Source of the DNA: Hetaerina americana
Lineage: Eukaryota; Arthropoda; Insecta; Odonata; Calopterygidae
NCBI GenBank assembly: GCA_022747635.1
Contig: JAKTNV010000260.1
Coordinates: 186,001-250,000 of the forward strand
Length of the DNA: 64,000 bases
Reading direction: 5' to 3'
This document shows, in pieces, positions 9,980-21,518 of this stretch (position 1 is its first letter; each line of letters begins with the position of its first letter). The position numbers and the translations under genes are program-made. A model generated the notes under the pieces. It was not told the origin of the DNA, ran no database searches, and worked only from the letters and a program-made list of their open reading frames with translations.

Positions 9980-10460
9980 GAAGATGCAAAGGTACGACTC
10001 AGAGCCACTCAAAGACAGGCTAAGCAGGCAGGTTTCATATTAATCATTTAGGTTTAAATACTAACAAAACTCAGCATATTGTATGCAGTTATAGTATATA
10101 AAAATGTACTGATGTTGAAAATTCTAAAATACTAGGAATTAATATAGATAGGAAACTTAACAGGGAGACTCACATCAGTCAGATCTGTAATGAACTGATT
10201 AAAGCTCAACTTTCTCATTTCAAATGAGTATCGTTTAACACTTGGCCATGTCCTCTTTCCATGTCATTTGAATTACAGTGATGAGTTATGGGGTCATTTC
10301 CCAAAACATATCATACGAATCTTGCTACTACACAAGAGAGATTTTTGCTCCCTTGCTAATACACCGCAACGTGATTTCTGCAGACCATTTTTAATTAGCT
10401 GTGGAGTCATGATTGTACACAATGAGGGGTAGAGCAAGTCTAAATAATACTATTTTCTGT
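9980..10460 (+). pseudogene. Second LINE reverse transcriptase remnant
   Basis: The frame gives LGLNTNKTQHIVCSYS, then ENSKILGINIDRKLNRETHISQICNELIKA, matching the post-YADD segment of LINE RTs (NxxKT and LGxxID with a Trp/Thr-His motif). Later scraps resemble CRPLFxxxGIMTV. The sequence differs from the RTE-like scrap at 9,041, so two LINE families lie side by side. It has several stops and no start. Confidence 0.65.
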
Positions 10461-10744
10461 GGAATTTCATCAACTTACAGCGCATTTCATATTGTGGACA
10501 TTCAAATGTAAAACTATCTGTTTTTTTACACTGTTTTTGTAACACTCATTGTTTATTGAAAGATGAGTAAGGTGGAAATGAAATCCTTTGAGTTTGGTGA
10601 ATTCATCAAAATAAATCCAAGAACGCCACATTAAAACTGCTAATTCTTCAAGGAAATTTGGCAGAAATTATGATGGGTGTCATTTTATTATGTTTGCACA
10701 TTTTGGTTTACTAAATTCTCCATAATCAAAGGACAATTGATGCA

Positions 10745-11650
10745 TGATCGTTCATCATACTTAATGAGAATTTAACAGTTTAAATGAGCGTGCCATTATA
10801 TTGGTGATGTTAAACATTTTTTAATTATTGAACACAAACACTCAAATTCAAGGAGACTTCTTATTGTCTTACATTGCTCCAATATTTTATTAAATTTTGT
10901 TTCCATTGATTCTGAATTTGCATAAAAATAAAGCCCGTCTAAATGCATAGTGTACTCAATTAAACTGCATATAATCAACCATTATCGGTTTGCTGTGAAA
11001 GTGAGTACATTAAATGCATTTGAAATATAAAGGTCACACTTGTATCCTTAAATAATGGCATTTTCAAGAATAGAAGCAATGCCAATCGAACAGAATGTAG
11101 AAGAAGAAATGAATTCAGGTCACAATCACCATAATTAAAAAGGAGTATTTCACAACAGCAAGGGATTTGTGGCGTTAATAGGTGTACTTGCGAATTGATT
11201 CAGCATATTAAATAAAATGGTCCCTCACTACAGTACACAATAAAAATCTAATTTTGCGTTAACTACTTAAATATCGAATCTTCCTATTTATAACCATTGT
11301 ATTTTAACAATCCATTTTGAATGATTTTGACTCAATGTATCGTTTGATCATTGCGCATGTGAAATAATACTATTTTCTAAACATTATTGACGATGTTTAT
11401 AGCTGTCGTTTGACACTTGACTCCCGTTCAATTCTACCAAAAACATAGATCTTAACTACTTCAAAAAGCAACATTTACAAATATATTTTCTACAGAGAAT
11501 GATACTGCAGTCAATTCAAGCAGAGCCCAAAGCAATTAAAACATGACTATCTCAGCAGCAAGTATTATTGTTGTGTATGTAATTAGGTGTTCTCCAAATT
11601 TAAAAGGCATATATCTCACAAAAGATCTCACCCGTCCATTCTTTCCAAAA
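10745..11650 (+). repeat. Old 0.9-kb direct repeat, copy B
   Basis: Colinear partner of 7,190-8,100 (landmarks listed there). The pair is separated by about 3.55 kb holding an LTR with leader and two LINE scraps. The 10,461-10,744 gap just before it shows nothing recognisable. Confidence 0.75.
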
Positions 11651-11925
11651 TACATTCACTAAGATTAGCAACCTGAAACAGCATATCCTTGTTTATGCAA
11701 ATGAGAAGCCATACCGTTAAGAGTTTGCTCCATGACATTCAGTTGGAAAGGAAAGCCTATGGTCTGTGAGTGTGTAAATAATGCTGTTTCCGAAGTACGC
11801 AATAATGTTTGTTTTGATTCGTTCATTTGGTGACACTGTTGCCGTGGCAACGGTAACAAACAAGTGAAGAATGAAATGTTTCGAATTAGATTGAGAATAA
11901 GATCTAATTTTAAAGAGAAATAAAG

Positions 11926-12336
11926 TATGCTCTATGGATACTATATTTTCGTTTATTAGGTATAAAGATCAAATACTGAAAAGGAAAATCAAATTATTGG
12001 ACATGTGCGGAGACATACAAACGTGTTACTTTCCTTTCTCCACAAATATATATAAAGGTAATTGAAGAAGTTTTTCTTTCTTGCAAGCAAGAAAGTCATT
12101 TCATAATGTATCCGGGCTTCGTGTCGGTAATATAATAAATAAATGAATGAATAAATTAACCATACATGGGAAGGAGTGTATAAAATACATAAAATATGTA
12201 ATTATATATAAGAATGCGAACCATTGCCTATTAGTGTACACGCCTGGGCTATCTTTCCAGCAATGCAAGTTAATATCTTGTAGCTTCATTATGGTTCTTT
12301 TTCTTCTTAGTTTCCAAATTTCCGCGTGCTTTGATG
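11926..12336 (+). repeat. 410-bp inverted repeat, left arm
   Basis: The arm begins near CTATGGATACTATATTTTCG and ends at TTTCCGCGTGCTTTGAT. Its reverse complement lies at 14,797-15,208 with about 90 percent identity and a few short indels. A Penelope-like RT fragment follows on the same strand, so the arms may be Penelope-type terminal repeats. A large terminal inverted repeat of a DNA transposon is the alternative. Confidence 0.8.
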
Positions 12337-12353
12337 GCACTGAAAGTGTTGAC

Positions 12354-12395
12354 GCATCGATGTTGCTGACGACCCATCGTCAGGAACATCGATGC
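12354..12395. other. 19-bp stem hairpin next to the inverted repeat
   Basis: Bases 12,354-12,372 pair with 12,377-12,395 around a CCCA loop, with a single G-G mismatch. The stem begins GCATCGATGTT and contains CTGACGA. It sits 18 bp inside the left inverted repeat and just upstream of the Penelope-like RT. Confidence 0.7.
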
Positions 12396-12477
12396 ACCAA
12401 CCCACAAGCTAGCGCAATATATTGCACATCCTCTTTAACTCTTCGCCAGAAAAACTGACTTTTTTGCTAAAACTTCC

Positions 12478-12775
12478 ATGGATTTCATTCACATTATTCG
12501 GAATGCTGAAGGCCAAATAGTCAACATGCTGGTGACCTTTGATGTAATCTCCTTGTTCACAAATACGCCCATTGATGTCTCCACGCTACTCATCAAAAAC
12601 CTCACCTCACAGGGATTAGCTAAGGATTAACCTGGACCTCGCAAATTCTGCCTCTGGAACTCATACTTCCTTTGGAATGATAAGCACATTGAACATGATG
12701 AATGTGCAGCCATGGGATCACCCCTCTCTTCCGTACTAATTAACATTTTCATTGAGATCTCGCAGCTGAAGGCAA
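12478..12775 (+). pseudogene. Penelope-like element reverse transcriptase fragment
   Basis: From the ATG at 12,478 the frame reads NMLVTFDVISLFTNTPID, the motif A region of Penelope-like RTs, and after one in-frame stop at 12,628-12,630 continues CLWNSYFLWNDKHIEHDECAAMGSPLSSVLINIFIE, which is motif B (GSPLS..LANIFME in the family). Only the centre of the RT is present. The YxDD segment and the GIY-YIG endonuclease are absent. The order, spacing and conserved residues make the family call fairly secure. The same fragment, with the same stop, is in unit 2 at 51,337-51,634. Confidence 0.8.
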
Positions 12776-13084
12776 TGGTCTTACCCAAAGAAACCAACCC
12801 GTGGTAATAGTTGGGGTTTTTGGATGCACCAACCACTGTGGTTGTTATTGCACCACTTTTTAAAACATTGAAAACTTCAATCCAATTTTGATAAATACGT
12901 CAATGCATAAAAAACATTTAAATAGTTAAAAACAAAATTATTTAAAAAAAAGAAACGGAAACTCAAGTTGTCCGTTCAGGTCAGTTTACCCTAAAAAACC
13001 TGGAAACCTTACTTAAAAAGTTGGGGTCCTCCCCTAAATTATTCCTTAAATTACCTCTTATTTTAAAAGAGGTATCTGGCCTTT
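12776..13084. other. No recognisable gene
   Basis: AT-rich DNA with short homopolymer runs. No frame matches a known element. Confidence 0.4.
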
Positions 13085-13600
13085 TATAATTTATTCCCCG
13101 ACTTCCACCACAGATAGCAATGCTGAGTCGGTTTTGAGTTTGACCAGGGCTTGTCTTGCTGCTTTGCCAGCTTTTTCAATGCCTGGTATTCCCACATGAC
13201 CAGCAGTCCATATAGAGGATACCTACTTCCCCTTTATCTGACGGGACCACAGGGTATAATAGATCTCCTGAACCATCAGGTGCATTGATGACAAGTCCGA
13301 TATGGATTATAGGGAGCTCAATGAGTGCGAACAGATGAGAGAAGAGCCATTACATTCTCTTAAGTCTTTTAGGGCCCTCTTGATAGCTGACAGTTTTGCT
13401 GTGAATATTCCTGCAAAACATTGTCAGTTATTTCCTCTGGACTACATTGTAGTGAGAGACCACCACGTGGACACATGCGGATTCTAACTTTGGTCCTCTC
13501 CTTTTACTAAGGGTCATTGGCCCTCTCAATAAAGGATCATGGGCATCAATATAAATGCCAGAGGCAGCTGATGGACAGGGGCTTCTAGAGTAAATGAGCT
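13085..13600 (-). pseudogene. LINE RNase H domain remnant
   Basis: On the minus strand the order is ASGIYIDAHDPLL, then IFTAKLSAIKRALKDLRECNGSSLICSHSLSSL, SISDL..HLMVQEIYYTLW, and VSSIWTAGHVGIPGIEKAGKAARQAL. These are the RNase H features of I/R1/Jockey-type LINEs: a first-strand Asp, the E/K of helix A (TAKL where TAEL is usual), the DS-type motif (here HS) and the HVGIPGxExAD loop (the final Asp is Gly here). Several acidic catalytic positions are lost and frames change repeatedly. It lies inside the Penelope inverted-repeat pair in the opposite orientation, as a nested insertion. Confidence 0.75.
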
Positions 13601-14796
13601 ACCGGGCACCAACCAGCAGATAGATGTTACATCACGTTAACCTGGTAGTAGTATTAATGGTTTATAGGGTACATCAAGGGCTAAGGTCATTTTGCACCAC
13701 TGACAAGATGACTAAAATCTCAAATCTATTTTATTTAGGAATTAATAAATAAGAATAAATGTACAAATAAATGTGGGGGGGAATGGCGAGAGGGGGATGG
13801 GGGGAGAGAGACCATAAAAGCAGTAATCAACCCCAAGTTCGGTGTGCTAGTCGTGTGGAATTCACACATGAACTGCACAGTTTGGAATCAGTGCCAAATG
13901 TATAGTTTAGGCAATGTTGGAATTCCTGGAGAAGGAATGAACATGTTTAAAACAGTAGAGCATATCTGATGTCACATCATTGAGCAAAGCATTTAAAATA
14001 TTTACATTACTCAATTTGGTTTTGTTTTTTCTGTCGAATATCATGTGTATCAATGTGGGTCAATTGCGACATGAGTACAACGTTTTTTATTGTGTTGTGA
14101 CCACCTATTCAGCGTTGTAGAACATCTAATTTCGTTCTCAATAGCATGACAGTATGCTAATTGACACGTAGACATGTGCCGTATTCGTAATAAATCCTAT
14201 GTATTAGGGTGTATAAATAGTTCTAGAATATTTGAGTAATAAATCTTTACTGAAGGTATCCTGAGAGAATTGCATTGTTTGCATCTGTCATGTTTTCGTG
14301 AAACGTATCATTTTTGCGCGTTAAAACTGTTGTTAATTTGAAACAAGTGAATAACGGAAATAAGACGTGCGTGTGTGTTTCTAGCCTAATACTAACGAAG
14401 AACGACATAGGTTTCCGCGTAATTGTGCCAAAAGCATGCGTTTTGATATGTTCGTCTTTTGATTTGTCTATGTCATGTAGACCGATGTTTAACGAATCTC
14501 TTAGTTTCAAAACTAAGGGTAAATATAGCTTCGTGAAGCTGTTGAATTCCTTAATGTTAAACTCCCGTCATCAACTTGTCACTTCGGTAATATTCTTGGG
14601 TATTTATCAATGTACTTACCCGAAAAAGTACTTAATTAGTACTTGTAGTATTCACTTTTCAGGTTTAAGCTAAGATTCCGTTCTCTCTTCGTTATTTATC
14701 CAGTCGCCCCATTTACTACTGTGATTATTCGCATTGCGGTAAACTGTCCCCATATAATTGTTGTTATTATTATCCGTTCTGCAGTGATCCAAGTGT
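13601..14796. other. Interior of the inverted-repeat pair, no recognised gene
   Basis: A 119-codon plus frame (14,314-14,673) and an 87-codon minus frame overlap each other and have no recognisable domain. Their sequence is identical in both units, so conservation between the copies gives no test of coding. A G-rich low-complexity patch lies near 13,770-13,815. Confidence 0.4.
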
Positions 14797-15208
14797 AATC
14801 AAAGCACGCGGAAATTTGGAAACAAAGAAGAAATCGAGCCAGAATGTAGCTACGAGGTATTAACTTGCATTGCTGGAAAGATAGCCTAGGCGTGTACACT
14901 AATAGGCAATGGTTCGCATTCTTAAATATAATTACATATTTTACGTATTTTATATACTCCTTCTCATGAATGGTTATTTATTCATTCGCTTATTTATTAA
15001 ATTATATTACCAAAACGAAGCCCAGATACATCATGAAATGACTTTCTTGCTTGGAAGAAAGAAAAACATCTTCAATTGCCTTTTTATATATGTGTGGAGA
15101 AAGGAAAGTCAAACGTTTGTATGTCTCCGCACATGTCCAATAAATTGATTTTCCTTTTCAGTATTTGATCTTTATACCTAATAAACGAAAATATAGCATC
15201 CATAGCAC
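14797..15208 (-). repeat. 410-bp inverted repeat, right arm
   Basis: Reverse complement of 11,926-12,336 (about 90 percent identity). The homology stops at ATCAAAGCACGCGG on this side, at the same internal point as the left arm, and runs out near CATCCATAGCACA on the outer side. A segment of its outer end (GTGGAGAAAGGAAAGT) recurs once at about 15,233. Confidence 0.8.
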
Positions 15209-16549
15209 ATCTGCAATTGCCAGCATATATTTGTGGAGAAAGGAAAGTACCTTTGCTCTAAATCGCACCTTTGCATCTTTGTGCATTGTGTCCATAATGG
15301 ACACTTCTTTCATTCAATCCCAACTCTTTTCTTTCCCTTTTCTGGCTTACTTAACAATCTGCCCATCAATCACAGTCTTCAATATTCTCAAGATAACTCA
15401 AAAGCAATGGACAATAATCGTCCCATGTTGCGAATATAAATTCATTAATGCCGTTGGCTCAACTTTAGAATTGTTGAAACTTAAATTTTCACATTGAGTA
15501 AAAACGGAATAAAAATCAGGTGCATTAAAATTTCCTGAATTAACTCTTAAGTCTCATGTTTAGATTGTTTTGTTGGACGATTTTGACAAATGACTACTGC
15601 ATATCAATTCGTTTGTCGATGCTATTTCAGGGATGCCATAATGCCATGGCATCTGCAGCCAGTCACTGAAATGGCATCAATGATACCTTTAAAGAAATAA
15701 CTTCCGATGTCATTTCACAGAGCCAAGGACAGTTTATGGCTAAAAATATTGGCCGATTTATAGTCAAGAAAAATTTTGATGCAGCACTATAATTTAGCTA
15801 TTCTGCTCTTCGGAATAATAAATCTGTCCACTGTAGGGACATCCCGAGTCTCGATCTAACAATACTGTCGTTCTGCCCCCTAATAGTTGTGGTAATTAAG
15901 TGTTCTACAGCTTTACCTGAAATTAATGTCAATTAGATTATCCTGTAATTGCTGCGTACTTTCCTGTGCCAACTAAACAAAGCGTTATGTTCCCAACTTC
16001 ACAATCTTTGTGTAACTTGGCTCCGCCAAATATTTGATTGCCCTGTGAGTTTGTGAAAGTGCAAGTCTCCCCTGTTCACATAGATATCAGAGTACTTGAA
16101 GTACAAATGCTTGAAGTACAAATGATGGAATCCAAAATTAGATCCGTTTTTTTGTTATTTAAAGGAAGACAATTTCCATGGCTTGGCGGCGTCTACCTGA
16201 TTATCAAAAAAACACTTCAAGAAATTGTCACACATGAATTCTTGCTCCTATCAACGGTGTTGACGTACAAGTTGGGTTGCCAGTCGGCACCATGAAAGGA
16301 AATGCGCATACAGACGACACCGGTTTTTCCCGGGAAAGCATATTTTGTTTGCCTTAAAACACCGAGATTAAGAATTTTCCCTTTGTTCTTTCCTGAGGAG
16401 TTTTATGCAGGGGGTGGTTACCAAAGAGGACCTTTGGAGGAATTGGGAACCTTTGGGGATTCCTTTGTTTCCCTCCCCCAGCCGTACGTGCTTAAAAAGG
16501 ATAAAGAAAATCATTTCATTTCAAGGAAAGCTTTCATCCATTTTCTCCC
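15209..16549. other. No recognisable gene
   Basis: Frames of 60-110 codons occur (for example 15,165-15,497 and 16,302-16,604), but none shows a domain, a plausible start context or codon bias. The part nearest 16,549 could be the eroded body of the minus-strand RTE-like LINE. Confidence 0.4.
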
Positions 16550-17535
16550 CTCATCCAACTTTGTAATCATCTCATCCGTGATCCATGGTTTCCTAGTCCT
16601 TTAAGCGTTAACGATTCCAATAGTGCCTTTTGCGGCTTTCAATAACCCTTTCATGATAGTTTCCCATTTTTCTTCGATAGTACTTAGCCTATACTATCCT
16701 CCATGATTTCCTCTACCGCCTGTTGTTACTCCTTCCTTTTCAAACCATTTACTGCTTCTACATTCCATTTTCTAACTTGCCGCCCCTGCCTTATGTTTTT
16801 GAAACGCGCGCTACATTTCATAACAACTAAATTGTAGTCAAAGTCCACATCCGCCCCCGGGTAGCTGTGCGAATTAACACACTGTTCCTAAACCTGTGTC
16901 TTACCAGGATATAATCTAGCTGATAACTTTCTGAGGCACCTGGCATTTTCCATGTATACCTTCATCTTTTGTGGTGTCTAAACCAAGTGTTGGTGATGAC
17001 TATCCCCTGTCTCCTTCAGAACTCCAGTGGTTTCTCACCATGGTCATGCCTCGTGCCTAAACCGTAGTCCCCCACCTCATCACTATCTCTTCCTTCGCCT
17101 ACCGTTGCATTCAAATCCGCCATCACTATCAAATGTTTCCCTGCAGGAACAGACGCGATTATGCCCTCTAACTGATCGTACATCCTATCGACATCTTCTT
17201 CCTTATGGTTGCTCGGTGGCATGTATACCTGAATAATAACCAAGTTCGTCGGTTCTGCTTTTATCTCTGCTAGTAATAATCTATCCGTTACTTGCTCTAT
17301 GTTGACTATGCTTCTTCCTACCTCTTCATTTAATATTATGGCAACCCCTCATGGCATCTTGTCCCTGCCGCTGTATATTATTTTATAATTATCACTCCAG
17401 TAATCCCCGCTATCCTTCCATCTCACGTCACATAGACCTAAAATATCAATTCTTCCATTTTCCATCTCTCTTAATATTCTCCAGTTTACCCATCATAATC
17501 ATTGTCCTAACATTCCACGTTCCTCCTGGCATGGG
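16550..17535 (-). pseudogene. LINE APE-type endonuclease remnant (RTE-like)
   Basis: The minus strand reads TWNVRTMIMMGKLENIKREM, GLCDVRWKDSGDY, a stop, GVAIILNEEVGRSIVNIEQVTDRLLLAEIKA, then the 75-codon frame VIIQVYMPPSNHKEEDVDRMYDQLEGII with VMADLNATVGEGRDSDEVGDYGLG, and QLDYILVRHRFRNSV. This is an almost complete AP endonuclease domain of the arthropod RTE-like class often annotated as craniofacial development protein 2-like. The Glu of the usual CETRW motif reads CDVRW here. Two or more stops and frame shifts inactivate it. No RT is recognisable downstream. Confidence 0.85.
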
Positions 17536-17703
17536 CTTGTGGAAGTATCATTCCCTCTCGAACACAAATTCGAAGGTTTTGGGTCTTTATATTAATCCAG
17601 TGTATTTTGAGGGGCGGAGGAAGTATGGAGACGTGTTCTAGTGTGTGCTATATGTCTACATGGCGAGATTAAACAGTGTGCTGTTATCAAATTTTTGCCT
17701 TCG

Positions 17704-18042
17704 CCTCCTCATCGTCCGAGTAGTAGTAGTTTTGAGGGGAGGCGACCGACAGCTAAGGTCATTTGCGCCATAGGGGAAGGACAGGAAAGGATGAAGGGTG
17801 GAGAGAAACCCGGCGTCGGCATTAGCCTACTCTTTACGAAAGGCGCCAAGGGGTCCGCGGCTTAACGTCCAATCCGACGGACGGCGTACTCACTCAAAGT
17901 GCCCTCCACAAAGCACCTCAAGTAGGGATCGAGATACCTCTGAAAAATATTCAACACCGCCGGGATTTGAACCCACGCCCTCAGGGTAGGAAGCCAGTAC
18001 GTTAGCCCCCGCACCATCTCGATCCCCTCCTCATCGTCCGAG
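17704..18042 (-). repeat. tRNA-derived SINE with 17-bp target duplication
   Basis: The 305-bp insert at 17,721-18,025 is flanked by CCTCCTCATCGTCCGAG at 17,704-17,720 and 18,026-18,042. On the minus strand the head has an A-box-like segment (TGGTGCGGGGGCTAACG) and a B box (GGGTTCAAATCCCGG). The body is unrelated, and the 3' end is a short CTA repeat (CTACTACTA) abutting the duplication. Head, body, simple-repeat tail and intact target duplication define a SINE mobilised by a LINE. The partner may be the RTE-like family next to it, but that is inference. Confidence 0.9.
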
Positions 18043-18600
18043 GTGTATTGATTACCCTTTGAGGTGTCTTTTGAGTTGAAAGGGAAAAAAACTAGAATTG
18101 CATGGCACAAGATCGAATAAGGGATCAAGGAGGATTTTGTTTCTTCTCTTTAAGTGAACCCATCGAGAACACAGATTTTACAATGTCCCAAATTTTCAAT
18201 TATGAAGCCGACACGTACAACAGTATTTGTATTCTAAAAATATGGTTTGCGATATATGCTTTTGATATCAGTGATTCGCGTTTGGTCATTTTCAGTCAAA
18301 TCTTCAATGACGAGTTTGCAATGTTTATATTGCCTGTGGGTCAGTTATCGGAGGTCCGCTGCCGGTTTCATTGACCAATTATTGGCTTTTCCAGGCTCAC
18401 AACCACGAAATTTTACCACCCATCCATTAACAGGAGCTCTACATACAGCATCATCATCGTAATGAACAGCCTTTTAAAACGACGGTTGAATCTCAGTAGG
18501 AGTCACTTCTATAAGTTGCGCTGTTTAAATTCGCCATGCTGACATAGAGCAGGAACACGTTCCCTCGTCTCACCTATGGCCAGCATTGTTTCCATAAAGG
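18043..18600. other. No recognisable gene
   Basis: Short overlapping frames only. The end of this stretch grades into the satellite. Confidence 0.4.
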
Positions 18601-19870
18601 GCCCTTAACCGATGATAAACCTCAATAGGAATCACTTTTCCAGCAGTTGAAAGTTTTACCAGAGCAAGGTTTAAATCGTGTTGACATAGCGCTAGAACAA
18701 ATCTCCAAACTTCTGCTTCTCAAAATACACTTGATTAACGTGACAACCTCAAACCTGCGCAAATGTGTTAGAGGGGGAATGTTACTTCCACATGCCGCCA
18801 GACCAGGAGTGCTCCTGGAAGTCATTGTGTTTGTAGTACTAGGACACGTCTCTATACTTCCGCTTCTCAGAATACACTGGGTGAATGAAACGATTTAAAA
18901 CTTGCGCATGCGTGTAGTGGAATAATGTTACTTTCACATGCCGAGACTAGGAGTGCTTCTGAAAGTCATTTTGTTCGTAGTACTAGGACACGTCTCCAAA
19001 CTTCCGCTTCTCAAAATACATTGGATGAATAAAACGATATCAGAACTGCGCATGCGTGTTGGAGGGTAATGTTACTTCCATATGCCAAGACAAAAAGTGC
19101 TTCTGAAGGACATTTTCTTTGTATTACAAGAACATGTCTCCATACTTCCCCTCCTCAAAATACACTGGTTGAATAAAAATTACAACGACCTCAAACCTGG
19201 GCTGGCGTGTTTGGGCGAATGATACTTTCTGGTGCCCAGATCAGGAGTTATTCTAACCGTCATGTTTTTGTAATACTACAACCAGTCTCCATACTTCTGC
19301 TTCTCAAAAAACACTGGATGAATACTGCATAGACCTCAAATCTGGGCATGCGTAATGGATGGGAATGTTACTTCCACGATTGAAGACCAAGAGTGCATCT
19401 ACAGGTCATTCATTTTCCAGAATTGGAACACGTCTTCATACTTCCGCTTCTCAAAACCATCTGGAAGTATGCAACGACCTCAACCCTGGGCATGCGTGTT
19501 GGAGGGGAATGTTACTTCCATATGCCAAGACTAAAAGTGATTCTGAAAGGCATTTTGCTTGTAGTGCTAGAACACATCTCCAAACTTCCGCTTCTCAAAA
19601 TACGCCAAATGAACGCAACGCTCTCATACCTTCGCATGCCTCGGAATGTTACTTCCAAGAGCCTAGAGACCAGGATTGCTTATGGAGTTCATTTTGTTTT
19701 TTTACACTAGAACATGTCTCCATACTTCATCCGCTTCTCGAAATACACTGTATGAATAGTTTAACGACCTCAAACCTTAGCATGCCTGTTGAGAGGTAAT
19801 GCAGCTTCCACATGTCTACTGACCAGGAGTGCTTCTAGAGGTAATTTTGTTTGCATAGCCTACAAGCACG
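18601..19870. repeat. 145-bp tandem satellite, about nine diverged copies
   Basis: The landmark CCGCTTCTCAAAATACACT or close variants recurs at about 18,714, 18,860, 19,005, 19,149, 19,295, 19,443, 19,588 and 19,732, giving spacings of 144-148 bp. Each unit also has GAATGTTACTTCCACATGCC, a GGAGTGCTTCTGAAAGTCATTTTGTT-like segment and ACACGTCTCC. Copies differ by several to many percent, so the array is old. The frames at 19,359-19,799 and 19,393-19,710 are by-products of the repeat. Confidence 0.9.
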
Positions 19871-21262
19871 TGTGTGGATTTTGGTTTTCAGCCAAACCTC
19901 GTGCCTTCAATATTTATTTTTTTATATAATTCTTTACACAGACGATTAATTCAGAATTTAAATAAAATAGGAAACTGGGCATTGAGAGGATGTGTAAAAT
20001 CCCAGATATTATGAATAAAAAAGGGATTGGACCGAGGAGCTGGAAGTGATTGAATCATCATATAAAGTGACCACTATTCTCATGCATAATGTGATAGCGT
20101 GACTTAGTGATTACCGTACCCATCATTCAAAATGCCGCCAGGTTAGTATATGGTTGCGATTTTAGGACTTCATACAACTGTAAGTAGTTATTAATATTAT
20201 GTAGGAACGAATGAAACAGTTTTGGTTTCATTTCATTAAGAACACGATGAAAATTTATTTAAATATTAATTAATAGGACTTGTATCATGTCAAATTTCAG
20301 GAACTCTAACATTTCTTCCTGTTGAATGTTAGTTAATGTGACACATTTAGATATAACTGTCTACTGAGCTGTGTGTTCAGAAAATAACGGGAAATGTTTT
20401 TTTTTTCGCGGATTTGGACAGTCTAATAGTCAAGATTTTGTTTTTAATATGTTAGTATGCAAGCCCCTTTAAGAATGATGACATTTTCACCCGTGTTCAA
20501 TTGTTTAATATTTGTCTATGTGGCAGACGCTAAGGTAGGACGGACGGTGAGATATTTATTTTTATTAATATAAAGATTGTACGGAAAATTTCACACGAGC
20601 GGCACAGTAATGGGCAAAAGGCTGGTCGAATGAAAGGTTGTGGGAATTGGCGTGTGAAGGGATAGGAAGAGAAGAGAGTGAGGCAGAATTGCAGGAGTAA
20701 CGGTGATTATTCATTCGAATAGATAAGGGGGTAATGCATTTGCCTCTGTCAAAGGAAGTGCAATGTTTGCATGAAAAAAGATAAATTATGTTTTTTGATA
20801 GGCAATTAGTGTGGGATCGTGGTGAGGGGGCAATGAGAGAATGTAGGGAGTGGGGAGTAGACCTAATAAGAAGACAGGTTTAACATCGGGGATGGTTGCA
20901 AGTAGGGGAAATATCAGGAAATTTGTCACGGGGGGGGGGTGCCGAAGGGTTGGTGGATCTAAGAAGGTTTTTGAGATTGGCGGGTCGTCTGTTTGCATGA
21001 CATGGGCATTGGGGTAGTAAGGATGAGTTCGCGTCATTGTCATGTCAAATAGGAGATAGTTCTTCAAGAAAGGTTTTCAGTCTGTGTGATCCGGGGAAAT
21101 AGGTGGCGCAAAGGTTGAGTCCTGCGTCAGATGTGAGCTTGTTATTGTGTGGTGTGTGTGGTCGGGTGGAGTGGCGCATTTTATTTTTTTAGCGTTTCTG
21201 GTTAACTGTATTTGAGGAGTGCAAGATGTAGATTGTCAAGGTATTTGTTGAGAGTGGCTGTT
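19871..21262. other. No recognisable gene; possible LTR of the downstream Gypsy derivative
   Basis: An LTR is expected here because a primer site follows at 21,289, but I cannot find its start. There is a G-run at about 20,930. A 93-codon minus frame (20,786-21,067) has no recognisable domain. Confidence 0.35.
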
Positions 21263-21305
21263 GTGTCGCCAACCACGCGACATTATTCTGGTGTCAGGTG
21301 TAGGG
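21263..21305 (+). other. LTR terminus and tRNA-Leu-type primer-binding site
   Basis: TGTCGCCAACCACGCGACA (21,264-21,282) forms a palindromic LTR terminus. TGGTGTCAGGTGTAGGG at 21,289-21,305 is the primer site. Gag opens about 230 bases later. Confidence 0.55.
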
Positions 21306-21518
21306 TCGCACAGAAATCTTGAGTCTCGAACCCGTAACCTAAAACATAATCCCCCAAGTGGTTCATTAACATTCCAAGATAATTTTTCAATTCCTCATCA
21401 AAATACTGGAATCTTATCCACTGATAATTTTGTTTTTTCCATTTTGTGTATGTTAGTTGAACTTATTGCTCTGGCTAATCTAGTGTAACCTGCATTCATT
21501 TTCATATTTCTGTGTCGC

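Noticed and set aside
12354..12395. Hammerhead ribozyme
   Set aside because: CTGACGA is present, but there is no GAAA core segment or short stem II in the right place; kept only as a hairpin.
14314..14673. 119-codon host gene
   Set aside because: No domain, overlapped by an antisense frame, and no sign of splicing or codon bias; not called.
17955..18025. tRNA gene on the minus strand
   Set aside because: tRNA-like head only; the target duplication encloses a 305-bp unit, so it is a SINE.
18601..19870. CRISPR-like array
   Set aside because: Spacing is regular, but whole 145-bp units are related, with no unique spacers, and the context is eukaryotic.
20925..20945. G-quadruplex regulatory element
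   Set aside because: A single homopolymer G run; no array of separated G tracts nearby.
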